Shown piece by piece: positions 33,086 through 42,608 of a stretch of DNA of 64,000 nucleotides (its first letter is position 1; the number at the start of each line of letters is the position of its first letter). The stretch is from assembly GCF_022846615.1 (NCBI RefSeq), contig NZ_AP025637.1, positions 2,443,001 through 2,507,000 on the forward strand. The letters are read 5' to 3'. Both the position numbers and the translations under genes were made by a program. The notes beneath the pieces are model-generated. The model had not been told where the DNA came from. It made no database searches and saw only the letters and a list, made by a program, of their open reading frames with translations. The DNA comes from Roseomonas fluvialis (GTDB lineage: Bacteria > Pseudomonadota > Alphaproteobacteria > Acetobacterales > Acetobacteraceae).

Positions 33086-34186
33086 ATGGACATCCCGCCC
33101 GACCGCACCGCCGTCGCCGGCCGCGTCTGCGATGCCAACCCGATGGGGACGGACGGCTTCGAATTCGTTGAATTCACCGGACCCGACATCGCGCAACTGG
33201 AAGGCGTGTTCCGCTCCCTCGGCTTCGCGCCGGTGGCGCGGCACCGTTCGAAGCAGGTCACGCTCTGGCGCCAGGGCCAGGTGAACTTCGTCGTGAACGC
33301 CGAACCCGATTCCTTCGCGCAGGCCTTCGCCCGCGTGCACGGCCCCTGCGCTTGCGCCATGGCGTTTCGCGTGGCCGATGCCGCGACCGCCTTCGACCGG
33401 GCTGTGCGGCTCGGCGCGCGCCCCTTCCATGGCCGCGTCGGCCCGATGGAACTGAACATCCCGGCCATTGAGGGCATCGGTGGCAGCCTGATCTACTTCG
33501 TCGACCGCTACGGTCCGGCCGGCAGCATCTGGGACGTCGATTTCCGTCCGATCGACGGTGCCGAACCGAACCCCGTCGGCGCCGGCCTCACGGTCATCGA
33601 CCACCTGACCCACAACGTGCACCGCGGCCGCATGGACGCCTGGGCCGGCTTCTACGAGCGTTTGTTCAACTTCCGCGAAATCCGCTACTTTGACATCGAG
33701 GGCAAGCTGACGGGCCTCAAGTCCAAGGCCATGACCAGCCCCTGCGGCCAGATCCGCATCCCGATCAATGAGAGCAGCGACGACCATTCGCAGATCGAGG
33801 AATACCTGCGCGCCTACAATGGCGAGGGCATTCAGCACATCGCCATGGGCAGCGACGACATCTACGCCTCGGTCGAAGGGCTGGCGGCGGGCGGCGTGCG
33901 CTTCCTCGACACGCCCGACACCTACTACGAGCTGCTGCCCCAGCGCCTGCCCGACACCGGCGAGGACATGGCGCGCCTGGCCCGCAACCGCATCCTGATG
34001 GATGGTTCGCCGTCGGGCGGGCGACTGCTGCAGATCTTCACCAACACGGTGATCGGCCCGATTTTCTTCGAACTGATCCAGCGCAAGGGCGACCAGGGCT
34101 TCGGCGAGGGCAACTTCCGCGCGCTGTTCGAATCCATCGAGTTGGACCAGGTGCGTCGCGGCGTGCTGAAGCCGGCTGCCGAATAG
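33086..34186 (+). CDS. hppD: 4-hydroxyphenylpyruvate dioxygenase
   Basis: 366 residues. Converts 4-hydroxyphenylpyruvate to homogentisate in tyrosine catabolism. The 2-His-1-Glu iron site is visible at His173 (IDHLTHNV), His251 (IQHIAMG) and Glu329 (IFFELIQRKG). Two vicinal oxygen chelate repeats span the protein, and the NRILMDG segment plus the C-terminal helix are typical. It stands alone on the plus strand with an Lrp-type regulator divergent; no hmgA or maiA is next to it, so the rest of the pathway lies elsewhere. Confidence 0.96.
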   Translation: MDIPPDRTAVAGRVCDANPMGTDGFEFVEFTGPDIAQLEGVFRSLGFAPVARHRSKQVTLWRQGQVNFVVNAEPDSFAQAFARVHGPCACAMAFRVADAATAFDRAVRLGARPFHGRVGPMELNIPAIEGIGGSLIYFVDRYGPAGSIWDVDFRPIDGAEPNPVGAGLTVIDHLTHNVHRGRMDAWAGFYERLFNFREIRYFDIEGKLTGLKSKAMTSPCGQIRIPINESSDDHSQIEEYLRAYNGEGIQHIAMGSDDIYASVEGLAAGGVRFLDTPDTYYELLPQRLPDTGEDMARLARNRILMDGSPSGGRLLQIFTNTVIGPIFFELIQRKGDQGFGEGNFRALFESIELDQVRRGVLKPAAE

Positions 34187-34209
34187 GCAGACGCATGAAG
34201 GCCCGCCGT

Positions 34210-34272
34210 GCCCGATGATGCACGGAGTGCTGAGACCGATGGCTGGGGGCGCGCTGCGCCCGATGATGCACG
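34210..34272. repeat. Pair of 15-bp direct repeats after hppD
   Basis: GCCCGATGATGCACG occurs at 34210-34224 and again at 34258-34272, 48 bases apart, in the gap between hppD and the small exported-protein gene. No function is apparent. Confidence 0.5.
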
Positions 34273-34326
34273 CGTTGCCGAAGCGGGCGGCGCACCGGGC
34301 GCCGGGCGGAACTCCGGCCGCGCCGC

Positions 34327-34647
34327 TCAGCGTGGCGCGGGCGGCGTGAGCTCGCGATAGATCTGCTCCACCGCGGGCGTCTGCGGCCCCTGCCGCAAGC
34401 CGGGCAGGGGCCCGGGCGGCGGCGGCGTGTTCGGATTCTGGCCGGTCAGTTCCCGGTAGAGCTGGTCTTCCGTGCGCGCGTCGCGCGCCTGCTCGGCCGC
34501 GCTGGGCGCGACGCCCGCGGCGCGTTCGGCCTCGCGGACCGCGCCCGCCGAGGGCTCGCGCTCCGCGCGTGGCGTTGGCATCTGCGCGGCGGCACCGAGG
34601 CTGCCGAGCAGGAACGCGGCGGGCAGGCAAAGGATCATGCGGCGCAT
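34327..34647 (-). CDS. Small exported protein with two Tyr-Arg-Glu-Leu-Thr repeats, 106 residues
   Basis: A signal peptide (residues 1-21, ending GAAAQ) is followed by a Pro/Ala/Glu-rich stretch. A short motif occurs twice: DQLYRELTG near the middle and EQIYRELTP near the C-terminus, about 32 residues apart and separated by a Pro-rich linker. I do not recognise the family. It is divergent from the dpp operon and convergent with hppD. Composition is typical of small periplasmic proteins of unknown role in this group. Confidence 0.6.
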   Translation of the reverse strand: MRRMILCLPAAFLLGSLGAAAQMPTPRAEREPSAGAVREAERAAGVAPSAAEQARDARTEDQLYRELTGQNPNTPPPPGPLPGLRQGPQTPAVEQIYRELTPPAPR

Positions 34648-34892
34648 CGGCTCACGGGCTCCAGGACCGGCACAGGCTACACGGTGCGCGGTGGCAGCGC
34701 GACGCCTTCCCGCGCGTCGGCGCGCTGGCTGTTGCGCAGCAGGTTCGATCCGATCGATGCCGGCATTCTCAAGCGATCACTGAGCAATCGCGAGGCAGTC
34801 CTGCGAGCGACGCGGGCAGGTGTCCGGCCGACGGGCACCATTCGGGCGGCCATCCCCCTTGCGCCCCGGCGCGCGGCGCGGTTACTCGCGCC

Positions 34893-35911
<1,019 letters not shown>

Positions 35912-35915
<4 letters not shown>

Positions 35916-36964
35916 CCGCGCTGCTGGAACTCGACGGGCTGGTGAAGCGGTTCCCGGTGCGCGATGCGCTCGGGCGCAGGGCTGGGGCCGTGCATGCGGT
36001 GGATGGCGTCTCGCTGAGCGTTGCGCAGGGTGAGGTGCTGGCGATCGTCGGTGAATCCGGCTGCGGGAAATCCACCCTCGGCCGCCTGATGCTGAACCTC
36101 ATCACGCCCGATGCCGGCACGGTGCGCTTTTGCGGCGACGACCTCGTCAGGCTTTCGCCCGCCGCGTTGCGCGCGCGCCGGCGTGACATGCAGCTGATCT
36201 TCCAGGATCCCTTCGCGAGCCTCGATCCGCGCATGACGGTCGAACAGGCGGTGGCGGAACCGCTGCGGCTGCACCGCATCGTCCCGCGCGCGCAGGAAGC
36301 CGCGCGGGTGGCGGACCTGCTCTTGCGCGTTGGGCTGCGGCCGGAACTGGCGCGCCGCTGGCCGCATGAATTCAGCGGTGGGCAGCGCCAGCGCATCGCG
36401 ATCGCGCGGGCGCTCGCCTCGCAGCCGAAGCTGATCGTGGGCGACGAACCCGTCAGCGCGCTCGATGTCAGCGTGCAGGCGCAGGTCGTGAACCTGCTGT
36501 CGGACCTGATCCGCGACCTCGGCCTCACCTTCGTGCTGATCAGCCATGATCTCGGTGTGGTGCGCCACGTGGCCGACCGTGTCGCGGTGATGTACCTCGG
36601 CCGCATCGTCGAGGAAGGTCCGGCGGACGCCGTGCTTTCCGCGCCGAAGCACCCCTATACGCGCGCGCTGCTCGCCGCCGTCCCGGGCCATGGCGTGAAG
36701 GCGCCGCCGATCGAAGGCGACGTGCCATCACCCATCGCGCCGCCGCCGGGCTGCCGCTTCCACACGCGCTGCCCCTTCGCCGAAGCCGCCTGCCGGGAGG
36801 CGTCGCCGGAACTCACCGCTCCGCCGCACCGCGTCGCGTGCCATCTGGACGGCCGCCTGCCGCCCCCGGCACCGCGGGCCGAACGCATGGCGGGTGGCGA
36901 AAGGCTGAAGCGCCTGCAATCCTTCTTCCGGGCCCCGAGCCCGCAACCGGGAGTGCCACAATGA
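35912..36964 (+). CDS. dppF: Dipeptide/oligopeptide ABC transporter ATP-binding protein (DppF-type)
   Basis: 350 residues. Walker A GESGCGKSTLG, signature FSGGQRQRI, Walker B LIVGDEPVSALD and again a C-terminal GCRFHTRCPF motif. The C-terminal tail past this motif is somewhat long and basic (ERMAGGERLKRLQSFFR). It overlaps both neighbours by four bases (ATGA), showing tight translational coupling. Forms the ATPase heterodimer with DppD. Confidence 0.92.
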
Positions 36965-38472
36965 AGACCACGATCAGGACCATGCTGGCCGCGCTCACGC
37001 TGCTGGCGGGCGCGGCCTCGGCCAGCGCGCAGAACCTGCGCATCGGCCTGCGCGAGGATCCCGACATCCTCGACCCCACCCTGTCGCGCACCTATGTCGG
37101 GCGCATCGTCTACATGGCGCTGTGCGACAAGCTGTTCGACATCAACGAACGGCTCGAGATCGTGCCCCAGCTCGCCACCGCGCATCGCTGGGAGAACCCG
37201 ACGACGCTCATCATCACCCTGCGCGAGGGCGTGCGCTTCCACGATGGCGAGGCGATGGACGCCGAGGCGGTGCGCTATTCCATCAATCGCCATTTGACCA
37301 TGCAGGGGTCCTTCCGTCGGTCCGAGATCAGCGAGATCGACCGAGTCGAGGTGGTGGACCCGCGCACGGTCCGCATCGTGCTCAAGACCCCCTCGGCATC
37401 CTTCCTCGCCGCACTGACCGACCGCGCCGGCATGATCGTCAGCCCCAAGGCCGCCGAGGCGCTGGGCCGCAATTTCGGCACCCGCCCGGTCTGCGCCGGC
37501 CCCTTCCGCTTCGTCGAGCGCGTCGCACAGGAACGCATCGTGGTCGAACGCTTCCGCGAATACTGGGACGCCGCCAATATCCACTTTGACCGCGTGACCT
37601 ACCTGCCGATCCCGGACAACACGGTGCGCCTGGCCAACCTGCAATCCGGCGCGGTCGAATTCGTCGAGCGCATGGAACCCGACGACATCCGCACCATCCA
37701 GCGCGCCCGCAACCTGCGCGCGGTGAACGTGGACGAACTCGGCTACCAGTCCATCACCATCAACCACAACAACGGCGAACGGGCGAACAACCCGATGGGC
37801 CGCGATGCGCGGGTGCGCCAGGCCTTCGAGCTGGCGCTGGATCGCGCCGCCATCAACCAGGTGGTCTACGAAGGGATGTACACGCCCACGCGTCAGCCCT
37901 GGCCGCCGGCCAACCCCTTCCATGTGCGCGACTTCACGCCGCCCGCGCGCAACGTGGACCGCGCCCGCGCCCTGCTGCGCGAAGCCGGCATCACCACGCC
38001 GATCCAGATCGAGATGACGGTCCCCAACAACCCCGACCTGCGCCAGGTCGGCGAGGTGATCCAGTCCATGGTCGCCGAGGCCGGCTTCCAGGTGACGCTG
38101 CGCGCGATGGAATTCGCCTCCTCCCTGCAGGCGGCCACGCGCGGCGAATACCAGCTGTACCTGGTGGGCTGGTCCGGCCGCACCGATCCGGACGGGAATT
38201 TCTACACCTTCACCCGCACCGGCGGCGGCCAGAACGACGGGCGCTATTCCAACCCTGACGTGGATGCGCTGCTCGAGGCCGCGCGCACGGAACTCGACAT
38301 CGAGAAGCGACGCGACCTCTATGCCCGCGCGCTGCGCCAGTCGATCGGGACGGATGTCGCGCGCATCTACCTTTGGCACCGCAAGAACATCATGGCGCAC
38401 CAGACGCGCCTGGTGGGCTACCGCCCGATCGCGGACGGCATGATCCGACTGCAGGGAATGAGGTTCCAGTGA
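36961..38472 (+). CDS. dppA: Peptide ABC transporter substrate-binding protein (SBP family 5)
   Basis: 503 residues. Sec signal peptide MKTTIRTMLAALTLLAG..., cleavage after SASA at about residue 23. Mature start QNLRIGLREDPDILDPTLSR is the family pattern, followed by the VRFHDGEAMDAEAVRYS block and the WSGRTDPDGNF segment. Binds peptides, or glutathione, nickel or sugars in related proteins; the ligand cannot be told. The ATG at 36961 overlaps the dppF stop. Confidence 0.92.
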   Translation: MKTTIRTMLAALTLLAGAASASAQNLRIGLREDPDILDPTLSRTYVGRIVYMALCDKLFDINERLEIVPQLATAHRWENPTTLIITLREGVRFHDGEAMDAEAVRYSINRHLTMQGSFRRSEISEIDRVEVVDPRTVRIVLKTPSASFLAALTDRAGMIVSPKAAEALGRNFGTRPVCAGPFRFVERVAQERIVVERFREYWDAANIHFDRVTYLPIPDNTVRLANLQSGAVEFVERMEPDDIRTIQRARNLRAVNVDELGYQSITINHNNGERANNPMGRDARVRQAFELALDRAAINQVVYEGMYTPTRQPWPPANPFHVRDFTPPARNVDRARALLREAGITTPIQIEMTVPNNPDLRQVGEVIQSMVAEAGFQVTLRAMEFASSLQAATRGEYQLYLVGWSGRTDPDGNFYTFTRTGGGQNDGRYSNPDVDALLEAARTELDIEKRRDLYARALRQSIGTDVARIYLWHRKNIMAHQTRLVGYRPIADGMIRLQGMRFQ

Positions 38473-38600
38473 CCGTGAGCGCCGCTGGCGCGACGCCCTC
38501 AGGCGCCGGCGCCACGTATCCACGCGCCTTGGCTTTCGCGCCCGGCACTGTTGTGCCCGGCGCGTCGGTCGGTCCGGAAGCAGTCGCGCTTTGCGCTCCC

Positions 38601-38622
38601 GGATCGCGCATGCGCGCGATCC
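38601..38622 (+). repeat. Perfect hairpin in the dppA-dppB gap
   Basis: GGATCGCGC and GCGCGATCC pair over nine bases with an ATGC loop, in the 188-base gap between dppA and dppB, the only large gap in an otherwise overlapping operon. Likely an RNA processing or stability element that raises binding-protein expression over the permeases. No ORF is seen in the gap. Confidence 0.55.
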
Positions 38623-38660
38623 CCACGGGGCTGCTCGCGCGAGCGGGGGCGTAGCCCGCC

Positions 38661-39608
38661 ATGGGCATCTGGCTGCTGCGCCGCGTGGGCCAGGTCATTC
38701 CCACGCTGCTGATCCTGTCGATCCTGATCTTCGGGCTGCAGCAGCTCATGCCTGGCGACCCGGCGCTGATCCTGGCAGGCGAGGAACGCGGCGACCCCGC
38801 GGTGCTCGCAGCCATCCGCGCTGAGCTCGGCCTCGACAGGCCCATCTGGCAGCAATACCTGCTCTGGATGGGCAAGGTGCTCACCGGGGATTTCGGGTTC
38901 TCCTGGCGCATCCGCGTGCCGGTGTCGGAATTGATCCTCACGAAGCTGCCGGTGACGTTCCAGCTGGCCACCATGGCCTTCATCATCGCCATCATCATCG
39001 GCGTGCCGCTCGGCATCCTGAGTGCCGTGAGGCGCGACACGCCGGCGGACTGGGCGGCGAATGGCGCGGCGCTGTTCGGCATCTCCACGCCGAATTTCTG
39101 GCTCGGCATCATGATGATCCTGCTGTTCAGCGTGGAGCTCGGCTGGCTGCCGCCCTCGGGCTACGTGCCGCTGTTCGAGGACCCCGTGCAGTCCCTCGCG
39201 ACCACCATCATGCCGGCCTTCGTGCTGGGCACCGGCGTGGCCTCCGTGCTGATGCGCCACACCCGCGCGGCGATGCTGACCGCGTTGTCGCAGGACTACG
39301 TCCGCACCGCGCGCGCCAAGGGCCTGCGCGAACGCGTCGTCGTCTGGAAGCACGCGCTGCGCAACGCACTGATCCCGGTGGTGACACTCGGCGCCATCGA
39401 ATTCGGCCGCCTGCTGGCCGGCGCCGTGCTGACCGAGCAGATCTTCACCATCCCCGGCTTCGGCAAACTCATCGTCGATGCGGTGTTCAACCGCGACTAC
39501 CCGGTGGTGCAGGGCGTGGTGCTGGCGACCGCGCTGATCTTCGTAGTCCTCAGCCTGATCGCCGACATGCTCTACATGGCCATTAATCCGCGGCTGAGGA
39601 ACGCCTAG
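38661..39608 (+). CDS. dppB: Dipeptide ABC transporter permease (DppB-type)
   Basis: 315 residues, six membrane helices. Starts MGIWLLRRVGQVIPTLLIL, has the periplasmic MPGDPA motif, and the cytoplasmic EAA loop as DYVRTARAKGLRERVVVWKHALRNALIP. Ends in DMLYMAINPRLRN, the common DppB tail. Pairs with DppC in the inner membrane. Preceded by a 188-base spacer after dppA. Confidence 0.93.
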   Translation: MGIWLLRRVGQVIPTLLILSILIFGLQQLMPGDPALILAGEERGDPAVLAAIRAELGLDRPIWQQYLLWMGKVLTGDFGFSWRIRVPVSELILTKLPVTFQLATMAFIIAIIIGVPLGILSAVRRDTPADWAANGAALFGISTPNFWLGIMMILLFSVELGWLPPSGYVPLFEDPVQSLATTIMPAFVLGTGVASVLMRHTRAAMLTALSQDYVRTARAKGLRERVVVWKHALRNALIPVVTLGAIEFGRLLAGAVLTEQIFTIPGFGKLIVDAVFNRDYPVVQGVVLATALIFVVLSLIADMLYMAINPRLRNA

Positions 39609-39612
39609 GCGC

Positions 39613-40221
39613 ATGTCCGCCCTCGGCCCCAGCTTCACCGCCCGCATGCCGCGATCCCTGCGGCAGGCAGGCTTCCACGGCAGGACGGTGACGGTCGTTC
39701 TGACCGCAGACCTCGTCGGCCTGGTCGGCGCCGAGGGTGGCGACCGGCCCATCCCCATCCGCAACATCGCCGGCCTGCGCGCCGGCCTCGGGCAGACCAC
39801 CTACGGCCACGCGCCCGAACTCCGCCTGTTCCTCGCCAGCGGAGAGACGCTGCGCCTCGACCCCGTGGCCGACCCCGGAGATGCCGCCGCTGCCCGCCGC
39901 TCCTACCCCGACTTCGTGCGAGCTCTCGCGCAGCGGCTGGTCGCGACGGGCCATCCCGTCCGCATCGAGACCGGCGTCGGCAAGGCCTCGACCGCCATCT
40001 TCACGGGGCTCATCGCGCTGCCGGCTGCGGCGATGGCGGCGATTGCGGCCTGGACCTGGCACGACCCGCCTCATGCCGTGGTCGAGCGCTGGATCGCCCG
40101 GGGCTTCACCAGCACCCTCGCGCTGGTATTCGCCGGATTCGTCTACTGGTTCTGGCGCGCGCAATGGCCGCGCCGCGTGGCGCATCCCGCCGCACTGGAA
40201 GCCGGGTTGCCACGCCGATGA
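39613..40221 (+). CDS. Unknown membrane protein encoded inside the dpp operon, 202 residues
   Basis: The N-terminal 120 residues are soluble and beta-rich, with an RVTV...IPIRNIAGLRAG pattern that could be a PH-like fold. Two hydrophobic segments follow near residues 131-148 and 166-182 (TLALVFAGFVYWFW). It starts four bases after dppB and overlaps dppC by ATGA, so it is made with the transporter. Peptide transporter operons do not normally carry such a gene. I cannot name a family; a partner or regulator of the permease is possible. Confidence 0.7.
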   Translation: MSALGPSFTARMPRSLRQAGFHGRTVTVVLTADLVGLVGAEGGDRPIPIRNIAGLRAGLGQTTYGHAPELRLFLASGETLRLDPVADPGDAAAARRSYPDFVRALAQRLVATGHPVRIETGVGKASTAIFTGLIALPAAAMAAIAAWTWHDPPHAVVERWIARGFTSTLALVFAGFVYWFWRAQWPRRVAHPAALEAGLPRR

Positions 40222-41084
40222 GCGCGACCGCGATCACCGCCGAAAGCCCGACCCGCCGCGCCATCCGCCGCTTCCTGCGCCACCGCCTGGCGGTCTTCGG
40301 CCTGCTTGTTGTCGTGCTGTTCATCCTGGTCGCGGCGCTCGCGCCGCTGATCGCGCCCTACGACCCGCTGCAGACCTCGTGGTCGCGCATCCGCCGCCCG
40401 CCATCCTGGGAACACTGGATGGGCACGGACGAGAACGGGCGCGACGTGCTCTCGCGCGTCATCTGGGGTGCGCGGGCGTCGCTCATGGCGGGCGTGATCT
40501 CGGTGCTGGGCGCGCTCATCATCGGCGTGCCGCTCGGCCTCATCGCCGGGCTCGCCGGCGGCTGGGTCGATGCCGTCATCTCTCGCATCGCGGATGCGAT
40601 GCTGAGCGTCCCGTTCCTCATCCTCGCCATCGCGCTCGCCGCCTTCCTGGGACCCGCGCTCGAGAACGCGATGCTCGCCATCGCCATCACCGCATCCCCG
40701 GTCTTCGTGCGGCTTGCGCGCGGCATGGCGCTGGATGCGAAATCGACCGACTGGGTGGAAGCCGCGCGCGCGCTGGGCAACCCGCCCTGGCGCATCGCCT
40801 TCGTGCATGTGCTGCCCAACATCATCCCGCCGCTGCTGGTGCAGGCGACGCTCGCCATCGCGGAAGCCATCATCGCCGAGGCCGCGCTGTCCTTCCTGGG
40901 CCTGGGCATGCAGCCGCCCAACCCGTCCTGGGGGTCGATGCTGAATTCGTCGCAGCGCTTCCTGACGCAGGCGCCGTGGCTTTCGATCTTCCCGGGGCTC
41001 ACCATCATGATCGTGGTGCTGGCCTTCAACCTGATGGGCGATGGGCTGCGCGACGCGCTCGACCCGCGCGCCGACAAGAAATGA
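40218..41084 (+). CDS. dppC: Dipeptide ABC transporter permease (DppC-type)
   Basis: 288 residues, six membrane helices. The N-terminal FLRHRLAVFGLLVV is the OppC_N segment, followed by GTDENGRDVLSRVIWGARASL and the EAA loop TDWVEAARALGNPPWRIAFVHVLPN. Ends GDGLRDALDPR, the DppC signature. The ATG overlaps the stop of the unknown membrane protein gene. It completes the transport complex with DppB, DppD, DppF and the binding protein. Confidence 0.93.
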   Translation: MSATAITAESPTRRAIRRFLRHRLAVFGLLVVVLFILVAALAPLIAPYDPLQTSWSRIRRPPSWEHWMGTDENGRDVLSRVIWGARASLMAGVISVLGALIIGVPLGLIAGLAGGWVDAVISRIADAMLSVPFLILAIALAAFLGPALENAMLAIAITASPVFVRLARGMALDAKSTDWVEAARALGNPPWRIAFVHVLPNIIPPLLVQATLAIAEAIIAEAALSFLGLGMQPPNPSWGSMLNSSQRFLTQAPWLSIFPGLTIMIVVLAFNLMGDGLRDALDPRADKK

Positions 41085-41794
41085 TCGCGCTGCGCGCCGC
41101 ACCGGCCACCCTGCCGCGCGGGCGGCGTATCTACGCCATCGGCGACATCCACGGCTCGATCGCGCAGCTGCGCGACCTGCACGGGCAGATCGCCGCCGAC
41201 CTGCGCGTCCGCCCGGTCGCCTCCGCGCTGCTGATCCACCTCGGCGACTACGTCGACAAGGGCGGCGACAGCCGCGCCGTGCTCGACCACCTGATCGAGA
41301 CCGATCCGGTGCCTGGCATCGACACGCTCAACCTCACCGGCAATCACGAGGAGACGATGCTCGCCGCCCTCGATGGCGACGGTGCTGCGGCGGCGGATTG
41401 GCTGTGGGGCGGCGGCCGCGCCACGCTCGACGCCTGGGGCGTGAGCGCCGACACGCCGCGCGAGGACTGGCCGCAGCACTTCGCCCCGCAGCACCTGCGC
41501 TTCCTTCGCCGGCTGCACCTGTTCCACCAGGAAGGCGGCTACCTGTTCGTGCATGCCGGCATCCGCCCCGGCATCGCGCTCGAGGACCAGTCGCGCGAGG
41601 ACCTGCTGCGCATCCGCCACGACTTCCTCGGGTCCGAGCGCGACCACGGCATCGTCGTGGTCCACGGCCACACGGCGGGCTTCCAGCCGGTGGTGCGCGA
41701 CAACCGCATCTGCCTCGACACCGCCGCCTGGTCGGGCGGGCCGCTCACCTGCGGCGTGTTCGAGGGCGCCACACTGGGCTTCCTGCAGGCCTGA
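41081..41794 (+). CDS. Serine/threonine protein phosphatase-like metallophosphatase
   Basis: 237 residues with the complete metallophosphoesterase set: GDIHG at 21-25, GDYVDKGG at 55-62 (Lys where Arg is usual), GNHE at 87-90, and a C-terminal VVHGHT. It resembles bacterial PrpA/ApaH-like phosphatases that act on phosphoproteins or dinucleotides. Its start overlaps the dppC stop by ATGA, so it is the last gene of the dpp operon. That link to peptide uptake is unusual. Confidence 0.85.
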   Translation: MIALRAAPATLPRGRRIYAIGDIHGSIAQLRDLHGQIAADLRVRPVASALLIHLGDYVDKGGDSRAVLDHLIETDPVPGIDTLNLTGNHEETMLAALDGDGAAAADWLWGGGRATLDAWGVSADTPREDWPQHFAPQHLRFLRRLHLFHQEGGYLFVHAGIRPGIALEDQSREDLLRIRHDFLGSERDHGIVVVHGHTAGFQPVVRDNRICLDTAAWSGGPLTCGVFEGATLGFLQA

Positions 41795-41801
41795 TCGCGG
41801 A

Positions 41802-42608
41802 TCACCCCTGGTCGCGGCTCACGAGCCACCCAAGCAGCAGCCAGAACAATCCGAAGCCGACCAGCGCCACGGCGAGCCACGGAAAGCCGCCCAGCGCCGC
41901 CGCCACCGCCCCCAGCGCGAAGATGCCGATGACCACCGACAGCACCACGACCAAGTCGTCCGCACCGCGGCCGCCATCCTGCCTGCGGCGGAGGCGCCCG
42001 CTCGCCGCACGCTCGGTCGCGCGGAGCAATCGTGCCTCGCGGACGCCGAGCCATGCCCCCAACCCCCAGATCGCCATCCACAGCGCGCCGAAGCCGCCGA
42101 GCGCCGCCGGCAGCGCCCAGGCATCGTGGAATCCGAGGCGCCTGACGCTGCCTGGGTCGGCCGGGTCGTACCCGACGCGCAGGATGGTGCCGACGCGCTC
42201 GCTGCACCCACGCTTGCTGCACATGGGTCCCACCGCTTGCTGGAGGCTGCCGTCAGGCAGTGCGAACTCGTAGATCGCGACCCGCCGCAACCGACCGGAG
42301 TCCCTGCTGCGGGGCACGAGATGGAAGTCGACGATGCGCGCCTCGGTGATCGTCGCGCGGCTCAGGAACGCGATGTGCGACCCGGCCGGCCAGGCGGCAC
42401 CGAGCAGCAGCGCCACGCCGACCAGCAGCAGCCCGCCCATCAAGGCACCCGACTTCGCCTCTGCCGGTGCCATGTCAGCCCGCCGCCCGGTCGCAGCGGC
42501 GTGGGTCGTGCCATCTGCCGGCGCCGGCGCACGTGCAGCCCCGGGGGCACAGCCGGGCGGCGCCATGCCGGATCGTTGCTCGCGGTCGCGCGGAGCGTCC
42601 GGCGTCAT
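41802..42608 (-). CDS. DUF3592-type membrane protein, single domain
   Basis: 268 residues. A disordered Ala/Pro-rich N-terminus of about 50 residues precedes a membrane helix (GLLLVGVALLLGAAW), a soluble DUF3592-type domain (YEFALPDGSLQQAVGPMCSKRGCSERVGTILRVGYDPADP) and further C-terminal helices. Function of the family is unknown. The ATG at 42608 overlaps the stop of the next DUF3592 gene (ATGA), which decides this start. Converges on the metallophosphatase gene with seven bases between stops. Confidence 0.72.
   Translation of the reverse strand: MTPDAPRDREQRSGMAPPGCAPGAARAPAPADGTTHAAATGRRADMAPAEAKSGALMGGLLLVGVALLLGAAWPAGSHIAFLSRATITEARIVDFHLVPRSRDSGRLRRVAIYEFALPDGSLQQAVGPMCSKRGCSERVGTILRVGYDPADPGSVRRLGFHDAWALPAALGGFGALWMAIWGLGAWLGVREARLLRATERAASGRLRRRQDGGRGADDLVVVLSVVIGIFALGAVAAALGGFPWLAVALVGFGLFWLLLGWLVSRDQG

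Noticed and set aside
34569-34892. 108-codon extension before dppD
   Set aside because: No motif, Arg/Ala-rich, overlaps the divergent small gene; the normal DppD start is at 34893.
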